From positions 1 to 27,900 of the forward strand of contig DASXPN010000013.1 of NCBI GenBank assembly GCA_036493595.1: DNA of 27,900 bases, read 5' to 3'. Under the pieces are notes generated by a model, which made no database searches, was not told the origin of the DNA, and saw only the letters and a list, made by a program, of their open reading frames with translations. Shown piece by piece: positions 22,581 through 27,900 of this stretch. Origin of the DNA: DATAES01 sp036493595. Its GTDB lineage: Bacteria > Actinomycetota > Acidimicrobiia > Acidimicrobiales > JACDCH01. Each line of letters begins with the position of its first letter. Positions within the stretch are counted from its first letter, which is position 1. The position numbers and the translations under genes were made by a program.

Positions 22581-22714
22581 CGCGCAGGTCTCGCGCCGGA
22601 GCGCGCGCTGAGCGCGCAGGTCTCGCGCCGGAGCGCGCGCTGAGCGCGCCCTGCCCGACGAGCGCGCCCCACCCGACGAGCGCGCCCTGCCCGACGAGCG
22701 CGCCCCACCTGCAC
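22581..22714. repeat. GC-rich tandem repeats: two 32-bp then about four 18-bp units
   Basis: Within the only gene-free gap over 300 bases (22521-22930). Two exact 32-bp copies occur at 22581-22612 and 22613-22644. These are followed by 18-bp units at 22645-22662, 22663-22680 and 22681-22698, and a partial unit to about 22714. The 18-bp units alternate CGCGCCCTGCCCGACGAG and CGCGCCCCACCCGACGAG. All units begin CGCG and end GAG, which suggests one origin. All frames are open here, but nothing looks like a protein. Confidence 0.9.
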
Positions 22715-22774
22715 ATTGTCGACTGACCCACGGATTGACGTCGGCGAGTCGACACAGAAGACGGCATGGCCGGA

Positions 22775-22819
22775 TCTGGGTCGACGCACCCACGGATCAC
22801 GTGGCTCCGTCGACCCAGA
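22775..22819. other. long inverted repeat, 12-bp outer and 5-bp inner stem
   Basis: TCTGGGTCGACG pairs exactly with CGTCGACCCAGA. Inside, after a 3x3 mismatch (CAC/CTC), CCACG pairs with CGTGG around the loop GATCA. It lies 112 bp before the plus-strand nuclease-family gene and 255 bp before the minus-strand Cys-protein gene. No T-run follows on either strand. An operator, a structured leader or a cruciform are all possible. Confidence 0.7.
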
Positions 22820-22930
22820 ACGAGAGCCTGCTCCTCGGGTCATGGGCTGGGCGGGGGCGGGCGTGGGCTGATGAGCGGCGGGTGCATGACGGAAGCGCTT
22901 CGCATCGATCGCGTTGTCGTAGTACACGTC

Positions 22931-23731
22931 ATGTCAGTGCGGATCGTGTCGCTGAATGCCTGGGGTGGGGCCATGTTGGACCCGCTCGTCGAGTGGCTGC
23001 CTCGTTGCGACGCGGACGTGATCTGTCTTCAGGAGGTGACTCGCACGCCGGCCCTCGGCGGCTGGACGCATTTCGATGATGGCGAGCGGACGCTGCCCCA
23101 GAGGGCCAACTTGTTCGACGATCTCCGCGCCGCAGTACCAAGTCATCAGGCAACGTTCGTGACGAGCGACGCGGGGCCGGTGTTGGACCAGCAGGGGTGT
23201 TCGCATCAGCAGGACTTCGGGTTGGCCACGTTCATCCACGAGCGGATACCGGTGCTGGGACAAGAGGCTTCCTTCGTCCACGGTTCGTTCGTCGAACACC
23301 GACAGTGGGCAATTGCCGATCGTCCGCGTATCGCGCAAGCCGTTCGTCTCGTGGACCGAGCCACGGAGCGAGCCGTTGTCGTGCTCCACGTTCATGGCCT
23401 TCGCGATCCCGAAGGCAAGGGCGACACGCCCGCTCGTCGTCGTCAGGCCGAGCGACTGGTCGGGATCTTGTCGAGGATGCAGGCGCCGGGGGACCTGACG
23501 ATCGTGTGCGGTGATCTGAACCTGCTACCGGACAGTGAGACATTCGCGATACTCGGCGCCCGTGGGTTGGTCGACCTCGTCGGCAGCACCGACACGCGGA
23601 CTTCGCGCTACCCACGATCGGTTCGTCATGCAAACTACCTGCTCATATCCGACCGCGACGCGGTGAAGAACTTCGAGGTTCTCGCTGAGCCTGAAGTCTC
23701 CGACCACCGCCCACTCGTGCTCGACCTCTGA
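22931..23731 (+). CDS. endonuclease/exonuclease/phosphatase (EEP) family protein
   Basis: A 266-residue metal-dependent phosphodiesterase/phosphatase-fold protein. The active-site set is visible: Asn9 (VSLNAWGG), Glu35 (VICLQEV), a His in LHVHGLRD, Asp195 and Asn197 (CGDLNLLPDS) and Asp258-His259 (SDHRPLVLDL). The usual acidic residue in the IDYI motif appears as Asn (HANYLLIS), a modest departure. The family spans exonuclease III, DNase I, sphingomyelinases and inositol phosphatases, so the substrate is open; there is no signal peptide, which favours an intracellular role. ATG 22931 has no ribosome site. It is preceded by the long repeat-containing gap and followed 33 bp later by the VOC gene. 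Confidence 0.87.
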   Translation: MSVRIVSLNAWGGAMLDPLVEWLPRCDADVICLQEVTRTPALGGWTHFDDGERTLPQRANLFDDLRAAVPSHQATFVTSDAGPVLDQQGCSHQQDFGLATFIHERIPVLGQEASFVHGSFVEHRQWAIADRPRIAQAVRLVDRATERAVVVLHVHGLRDPEGKGDTPARRRQAERLVGILSRMQAPGDLTIVCGDLNLLPDSETFAILGARGLVDLVGSTDTRTSRYPRSVRHANYLLISDRDAVKNFEVLAEPEVSDHRPLVLDL

Positions 23732-23764
23732 TCGACAATGACCCTCTGCAGGAGGTGCCCATCG

Positions 23765-24166
23765 ATGCCCAGTGTGAGTATCCGCTACATCGTCGACGAC
23801 GTCGACGCCGCCATCCGCTTCTATGTCGACCACCTCGGCTTCGGCGAGGTCATGCACCCCGCGCCGACGTTCGCGATGCTCGCACGCGGCGACTTGCGCC
23901 TTGCCCTGAGCAGACCGGGAGGCGGTCCGGGCGGTGGCGGCGCGCTACCCGACGGAACTCTGCCAACCCCGGGCGGATGGAACCGGTTCGCGATCGAGGT
24001 CGACGACATCGATCAGCTGCACGCCCAACTGATCACGGCCGGCGTGCACGCCCGCAGCGCCGTGATCGACGGTGTCGGCGGACGCCAAGTCATCATCGAC
24101 GACCCATCCGGCAATCCGGTGGAACTGTTCCAACCGACAATCGCCGAAGCGAGACTCGACCACTAG
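23765..24166 (+). CDS. VOC superfamily (glyoxalase/dioxygenase-like) protein
   Basis: A 133-residue vicinal-oxygen-chelate fold protein. The two beta-alpha-beta3 halves are marked by SIRYIVDDVDAAIRFYVDHL followed by GF at the start, and WNRFAIEVDDIDQLHAQLIT with IDDPSGNPVELFQP in the second half, where the Glu in NPVELFQP is the usual metal ligand. A Gly-rich loop (RPGGGPGGGGALPDG) links the halves. The family includes glyoxalase I, bleomycin-binding proteins and extradiol dioxygenases. ATG 23765 has GGAGGT at ideal spacing. It is convergent with the reductase gene, 29 bp apart. Confidence 0.9.
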   Translation: MPSVSIRYIVDDVDAAIRFYVDHLGFGEVMHPAPTFAMLARGDLRLALSRPGGGPGGGGALPDGTLPTPGGWNRFAIEVDDIDQLHAQLITAGVHARSAVIDGVGGRQVIIDDPSGNPVELFQPTIAEARLDH

Positions 24167-24195
24167 CGACGAGCGGCGCGACCGGAACACCCGCG

Positions 24196-24762
24196 TCACG
24201 CCCGCAGGTAGACCAGCGTCTGCACTCCGTCGGTCCCCACCGTCTTGGCTTCGACCAGTCGGAACTTGCGCCGGTCTATGCCGTCGGGGAACAGACGCCT
24301 GCCCCGTCCGAGGATGGTCGGGAACACCATCAGCCGTAGCTCATCGACGAGATCGTTGGCGAGCAGCGTCGCCACCAGCGTGCCGCTGCCGGAAACCAAC
24401 ACCGGTCCGTTGGTCGCGGCCTTCACCCTGGCGATCTCCTCGGAAACGTTCTTGGAGATCACCGACGTGTTCTGCCAGGACGGATTGTCGAGCGTGGTCG
24501 AGACCACGTACTTCGGATCGTTGTTGAGCTTGTCCGCAAACGGGCCCTCGCGTGACGGCCACGCTTCCGCAAAGCCCTCGTACGTCACACGACCGAACAG
24601 TTGCGCAGCCGCGTCCGTCAGCTCGTCGAGCTTGAACTTGTCACCCTCGTCGCCGCGGTCGTACTCGAATGTCCAACCGCCGTGCTCGCTGCCTTCACTG
24701 CCACCCGGGTCCTCGAAGACCCCATCGATCGACACGAACTCTGTGACCACCAACTTGCCCAT
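24196..24762 (-). CDS. RibD_C/DHFR-like reductase family protein
   Basis: A 188-residue dihydrofolate-reductase-fold protein of the RibD C-terminal family. GKLVVTEFVSIDGVFEDPGG at the N-terminus, LFGRVTYEGFAEAWPSREGP, KYVVSTTLDNPSWQNTSVI, PVLVSGSGTLVATLLANDLV and MVFPTILGRGRRLFPDG are all standard (NADPH-binding loops). Members are widespread in actinobacteria and rarely characterised; true DHFR or riboflavin synthesis roles are unlikely. ATG 24762 has AGGAGG four bases before it. It is divergent from the small ORF at 24930 and may share regulatory DNA with it. Confidence 0.9.
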   Translation of the reverse strand: MGKLVVTEFVSIDGVFEDPGGSEGSEHGGWTFEYDRGDEGDKFKLDELTDAAAQLFGRVTYEGFAEAWPSREGPFADKLNNDPKYVVSTTLDNPSWQNTSVISKNVSEEIARVKAATNGPVLVSGSGTLVATLLANDLVDELRLMVFPTILGRGRRLFPDGIDRRKFRLVEAKTVGTDGVQTLVYLRA

Positions 24763-24861
24763 CGCTCCTCCTGATTCGCATTGCGACCGTGATCGCTTCT
24801 CAGCCGGTACTACGAGCGGCGTCACGGAAAACGACAGACATCCGCGAACTTGGTCGGCCCC

Positions 24862-24889
24862 GCGTCACATTGTGACCCCGCCGCGTCAC
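24862..24889. promoter_or_regulatory. GTCAC repeat cluster, candidate operator
   Basis: GTCACATTGTGAC (24864-24876, 6-base arms around a T) is followed by a further GCGTCAC at 24883, exactly 21 bases (two helix turns) after the first GCGTCAC at 24862. Another GCGTCAC lies at 24819 and an inverted GTGAC at 24899. The cluster lies between divergent genes, upstream of the 24-codon ORF and the NTF2-like gene. The regulator is unknown. Confidence 0.45.
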
Positions 24890-24929
24890 GCCTGAGAGGT
24901 GACATCCACAACGAGATACGGAGGTCGCG

Positions 24930-25004
24930 ATGCCGCGAATCAACAAGGCCGAAGCCCAAGGAGCGATAGAGGCAAACACGTCGGGCGCTGGATCGCAGTC
25001 ATGA
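24930..25004 (+). CDS. 24-codon upstream ORF with strong ribosome site
   Basis: ATG 24930 follows ACGGAGG at good spacing and encodes MPRINKAEAQGAIEAN plus eight more residues, ending TGA at 25002-25004. The stop overlaps the ATG of the NTF2-like gene at 25001 (ATGA). The downstream gene has no ribosome site of its own, so this small ORF probably delivers ribosomes to it. It could be a leader peptide, a tiny gene, or the remnant of a longer one. No family is recognised. Confidence 0.5.
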   Translation: MPRINKAEAQGAIEANTSGAGSQS

Positions 25005-25414
25005 CGGCTACCGACGAAGCACTCGCCCGCGAGCTCGCGGCCAAACTGATCGAGTTCCTCGAGACCGGTGTCCCGCCCGAGGGACTGTTCACGGCTGACG
25101 CGCTCTGTGACTTCACGATGCCGCAGTGGCGCCTCCAGTTTCAGGGCATCGAGGCGATCGCCGCCGGGCGCAAGCAGAGTCATCCGAGCGAGGGCCGGGT
25201 CCCCCGCTCCCGCTTCGACTCCACGACGACCGGCTTCGTGCTGGAGCTCGAGGAGGAGTGGGACCAGGACGGCGAGTCGTGGTACTGCCGAGAGATGTTC
25301 CGCGCTGACGTCGCGGACGGTGCCGTCGTCCAGCTGTCGGTGTACTGCACCGGTGACTGGGACCGCGAACTGGTCGCACGCCACCGCGAGACGGTGGACC
25401 TGTTGCGGCCGTAG
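25001..25414 (+). CDS. NTF2/SnoaL-like fold protein
   Basis: A 137-residue cone-shaped alpha+beta protein. ALARELAAKLIEFLETGVPP is the first helix, GLFTADALCDFTMPQWRLQF the entry to the barrel, and the sheet follows with SRFDSTTTGFVLELEEEWDQ, ESWYCREMFRADVADGAVVQ and LSVYCTGDWD. These traits match SnoaL-like polyketide cyclase and NTF2-like stress proteins, most of unknown function. ATG 25001 overlaps the stop of the 24-codon ORF. A frame open to 24899 exists but has no better start. The downstream helical-repeat gene begins 31 bp later, so an operon is likely. Confidence 0.75.
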   Translation: MTATDEALARELAAKLIEFLETGVPPEGLFTADALCDFTMPQWRLQFQGIEAIAAGRKQSHPSEGRVPRSRFDSTTTGFVLELEEEWDQDGESWYCREMFRADVADGAVVQLSVYCTGDWDRELVARHRETVDLLRP

Positions 25415-25445
25415 TGCTGCGAGCGCCGGCCGTACGATGCCGACA

Positions 25446-27272
25446 ATGAATGGCGCCGCGGACACCGCGCCACTCGCCGGCGGCGACGACCACCTCGCGG
25501 TCGCGTCGGCCGCGAAGGCTGCGGGCGATGTCGACGCGATGCGCACGGCACTGGTCGCGGCGTTCGCGGCGGCGCGGGCCGCGGGAGACGATCAGGGCAT
25601 GGCGGCTGCCGCGTTGGCCATGCCCAACGGTCAACGCTTCGGGGTGTTCCCCGGCCAGATCCCCGGCCTGCTCCACGAGGCGTACGCCGCGGCCGAGACG
25701 GTGTCGACGCGCTGCCGCCTGGCTGCGGCGCTGGCGCGGTCATGGGTCTACGGCGGTGACGCAGCCCGAGCCGCGGAGTTCGCGGACGAGGCCCAGCGCC
25801 TCGCGGCCGAGACGGCCACGCCCGCGGCGATGGCAGACGCGCTTGATGCGGCCCTTCTTGCGCATTGGGGTCCCGACGACTTTGGTCAACGAATGTCCTT
25901 GGCGGCGCGCCTCGACGACGTCGCCGCCCACCTGCCGGACACCGACCTTCGCCTGTCCGCTCATCTGTGGCGCCTCACCACTGCATGGGAGAGCCTCGAC
26001 ATCGTCGCCGTGCAGCGACAGCTGCGGGCTCTCGACGTGCTTGCCGAAGAATCGGGTCCGGCGCGCGCCGCCTTCTTCGCCGCGTCCCGGCGCGCCATGC
26101 ACGCGCTTGCCGCTGATGACCTAATGGTTGCCGAGCAACTCATCGCCCGCAGCGCGGACATCGGTGCCGAGCTGGCCGAACCCGACGTCGAGGCAGTGCT
26201 GCACGAGCTCAGCTCGATGCGGATGCGAATGGCGGGTGACATCGCGGCGCTCCGCGACGAAGCCGGCGCCTACGAAGCGTTCGGCGCGGCCGAGGGCATT
26301 GCGTCAGTGCTGGCGGTCGGGGCCACCGTATGGCTCGCCGCCGGTCAGCCCGATCGGGCCGCGCTGCTTGTCAGCCAGATCAGCGCCGGGGGCATCGACG
26401 CCATCGCGCGCGACGTCGACTTCTTGCTCACGGTCGCGTGCGTCGTCGGCGTGGCCGCCGCGGTCGGGTTGGACGACATCGCCCGCGAGGGCGCAGCCGC
26501 GCTCGAGCCCTACGCAGGACGGGGTGTGCTGAACAGCGGCGCGGTGACCTTCCATGGCGTCGTCGACGAGTACCTCTATCGGGCAGCACGCACCCTGGGC
26601 GACGCCGACGCGGAGCGGTGGCGCCACTCGGCCCAGACCGCCTACCGGCGCATCGGCGCGGGTTGGTGGGACCGAGGGCTCGGGGCTGTGCCAGCGCGGA
26701 CGACAACGCCGGCGCGCACGATCTCACTTCGGCGCGACGACACCGGCCGCTGGTTGGTCGGCACCGACACCACCTTCACCCTGGCCGACCTCAAAGGACT
26801 GCACTACCTGCGTTACCTCGTTCAGCGTCCGGGCATCGACGTGGAGGCCCTCGCCTTGTCCGACGCCGTGTCCGGCCATCCAGGCGCGAGCGTGAACGAA
26901 GCACACATGGGCGCTGCCCTCGATTCAACTGCGCTCATCGCATACCGGCGACGGCTCGACGAACTCGACGCGGAGTTGGACGCAGCCGATGTCCGCGGCG
27001 ATCAGCAACGTGCGGACAAGTTGGCCGGCGAGCGCGACGCGCTGCTCACCGAACTCCGCGGCGCGACCGGTCTCGGCGGTCGCAACCGTCACCGCGGCGC
27101 ATCGACCGAACGCGCCCGGATTGCCGTTCGCAAGGCCATCGCCGCCGCACTCACCCAGATCGACCGACACGACCCCGGTACGGCTCGTCTCCTACGCGAC
27201 TGCGTCCATACCGGCACGTCATGTCGCTACGACCCGAATCCCGACCATCCGGTGACCTGGGTAACGCGATGA
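25446..27272 (+). CDS. helical-repeat protein resembling the C-terminal half of actinobacterial ATPase regulators
   Basis: A 608-residue protein. Residues about 15-420 are Ala-rich helical hairpins of TPR-like type. The C-terminal part has WLVGTDTTFTLADLKGLHYL followed by RYLVQRPG, a helix-rich spacer (RRRLDELDAELDAADVRGDQ onward), and the ending TERARIAVRKAIAAALTQID followed by RHDPGTARLLRDCVHTGTSC and RYDPNP. I recall this exact kind of ending from large AAA-ATPase or cyclase-linked regulators in actinobacteria, where it follows a P-loop ATPase. Here no Walker motif exists in the whole protein, so it is either a natural stand-alone form or a truncated one. ATG 25446 (ATGAATGG) is the likely start. 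It probably senses or scaffolds. Confidence is high for a gene, low for the role. Confidence 0.78.
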   Translation: MNGAADTAPLAGGDDHLAVASAAKAAGDVDAMRTALVAAFAAARAAGDDQGMAAAALAMPNGQRFGVFPGQIPGLLHEAYAAAETVSTRCRLAAALARSWVYGGDAARAAEFADEAQRLAAETATPAAMADALDAALLAHWGPDDFGQRMSLAARLDDVAAHLPDTDLRLSAHLWRLTTAWESLDIVAVQRQLRALDVLAEESGPARAAFFAASRRAMHALAADDLMVAEQLIARSADIGAELAEPDVEAVLHELSSMRMRMAGDIAALRDEAGAYEAFGAAEGIASVLAVGATVWLAAGQPDRAALLVSQISAGGIDAIARDVDFLLTVACVVGVAAAVGLDDIAREGAAALEPYAGRGVLNSGAVTFHGVVDEYLYRAARTLGDADAERWRHSAQTAYRRIGAGWWDRGLGAVPARTTTPARTISLRRDDTGRWLVGTDTTFTLADLKGLHYLRYLVQRPGIDVEALALSDAVSGHPGASVNEAHMGAALDSTALIAYRRRLDELDAELDAADVRGDQQRADKLAGERDALLTELRGATGLGGRNRHRGASTERARIAVRKAIAAALTQIDRHDPGTARLLRDCVHTGTSCRYDPNPDHPVTWVTR

Positions 27273-27279
27273 TCGCCCG

Positions 27280-27360
27280 GTGACAACCTCGCGTCCGTCG
27301 CGTGTGGCTCTCCTTGTTCGAGGCTTGATCGCGGGAGCTGTCGGTACCGCGGCGATGGAT
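27280..27360 (+). pseudogene. possible 5' remnant of a membrane-protein gene
   Basis: From GTG 27280 the frame reads VTTSRPSRVALLVRGLIAGA then VGTAAMD before entering antisense of the neighbouring hydrolase. RGLIAGAVGTAAMD resembles the first helix of small actinobacterial membrane proteins (GLIAGAAGTxAM). The frame ends at 27483 with shadow sequence. The piece may be the stump of a deleted gene, or chance. Evidence is only this short match. Confidence 0.3.
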
Positions 27361-27900
27361 CAGCGGGCGGCGAGACCTTTGACGAGCGCGGACACGATTT
27401 CCGGCCAGTGCGTGAATGCAGCCATGTGCCCTTCGTCGGCATATACGACGAGCGCGGCGCCGGTTAGCTCGCGCTCGAGATAGCGACCCATCTGCGGTGG
27501 CGTGAGCGTGTCGTCGCCGCCATACCAGAGTTGGGTTGGCGTCGTGATGTCGCTCGGCGCGAACCCCCACGGTCGCGCGAACAACAGTTGCATCTCGAGC
27601 GCCAATGGTCTGCTTCCCTGTCGTGTCGACTCGACAGCCGCCTCGAGAAGCCGGGCGAGGACAGTCTCGTCCTCGAGCGCTCGGGCGTCGCACGCGGGCA
27701 AGTCGCGCCCGAACTGACGCTGGAACGCGTTGGCCGGATCGCGCTTGTACTGACGGGGAAGCGACGAGGCGGCGAGACGCGCCATCCACGGTGCCCGCCG
27801 CAGACCCGGTACGGCCTTCGCCATGCGGGCGTTCATACCGTCCGTCGCATCGGGCCGGTCCCACGGCGCGAACGCACACGCGAGTCCGAGCGCGGTGACC
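27360..27900 (-). CDS. alpha/beta hydrolase, C-terminal part (N-terminus beyond the window)
   Basis: About 180 C-terminal residues of an alpha/beta hydrolase running off the right edge. The readable part begins VTALGLACAFAPWDRPDATD, typical of the segment after the nucleophile elbow in this subfamily. The acid loop is TQLWYGGDDTLTPPQMGRYL and the catalytic His lies in YADEGHMAAFTHW. The cap region (about 30-100 residues in) contains QRQFGRDLPACDARALEDET. Only the second half is seen, so the nucleophile is outside. The similar layout in actinobacteria suggests an esterase or peptidase-like hydrolase of unknown substrate. A methionine at 27836 is internal, not the start. Confidence 0.85.
   Translation of the reverse strand, partial: VTALGLACAFAPWDRPDATDGMNARMAKAVPGLRRAPWMARLAASSLPRQYKRDPANAFQRQFGRDLPACDARALEDETVLARLLEAAVESTRQGSRPLALEMQLLFARPWGFAPSDITTPTQLWYGGDDTLTPPQMGRYLERELTGAALVVYADEGHMAAFTHWPEIVSALVKGLAAR

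Noticed and set aside
22581..22714. CRISPR array
   Set aside because: Repeats are contiguous with no unique spacers and no cas genes are nearby.
24863..24887. ECF41-type promoter (TGTCACA with CGTC)
   Set aside because: CGTCACA and CGTC are present but the spacing is 14 rather than about 16 and the first base differs; no ECF41 sigma is in the window, though SnoaL-like proteins can be linked to that class.
25068..25445. Extension of the helical-repeat gene upstream into the NTF2-like gene
   Set aside because: The region is a shadow of the NTF2-like gene in another frame; a better start lies at 25446.

Overview
This window is about 28 kb of high-GC DNA from an actinobacterium. CarD and Lsr2 homologues mark the phylum. 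The motif GWWLASDGNWYPPQ in a DUF4190-type membrane protein and a small Cys-containing MREDC...HYES protein point to Acidimicrobiia or a close relative; the class assignment is an inference from family resemblance, not a measurement. I see no rRNA, tRNA, CRISPR array, transposase or phage genes. Almost all the DNA is coding, with short gaps and many stop/start overlaps.

Left part (1-6.9 kb): the 5' part of a CarD-like RNA polymerase-binding regulator lies divergent from an alpha/beta hydrolase. A long minus-strand operon follows, in transcription order cobU, cobS, cbiB, a CobD/CobC-like PLP enzyme, cobT, a class III CoA-transferase and a small flavodoxin. The first five perform the late steps of cobalamin synthesis (aminopropanol arm attachment, GDP activation, lower-ligand activation and joining). 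Most junctions overlap by 4-7 bases or are very short, so translational coupling is likely. The last two genes have no obvious cobalamin role. The region upstream of cobU has a perfect 18-bp palindrome and other inverted repeats but no recognisable B12 riboswitch.

Signalling part (7.0-17 kb): a response-regulator receiver fused to an RsbW-like ATPase; a membrane-GAF-GGDEF diguanylate cyclase; an exported Ser/Thr-repeat surface protein ending in an LARTG-type anchor; an SRPBCC protein; a DUF442-like phosphatase; then a SigB/SigF-type sigma factor with an N-terminal helical extension. Divergent from the sigma gene is a three-gene unit: an unknown protein, a stand-alone CheB, and a CheR-PAS-coiled coil-PAS protein. 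There is no chemoreceptor, CheA or CheW here. This looks like a stress-signalling island rather than chemotaxis, and it is the best candidate in the window for an under-described system.

Right part (17-27.9 kb): ordinary accessory genes. They are an unknown protein coupled to a chloramphenicol-phosphotransferase-like kinase, an ABM-domain protein, the DUF4190 membrane protein, a two-gene ABC exporter, Lsr2, a protein made only of Clp N-domain-like repeats, a Cys-containing protein, an endonuclease/exonuclease/phosphatase-family protein, a VOC protein, a RibD_C/DHFR-like reductase, an NTF2/SnoaL-like protein preceded by a 24-codon ORF, a 608-residue helical-repeat protein resembling the C-terminal half of large actinobacterial ATPase regulators, and the C-terminal part of another alpha/beta hydrolase. 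The only gap over 300 bases without a gene is 22521-22930, which holds GC-rich tandem repeats and a strong 12-bp inverted repeat.
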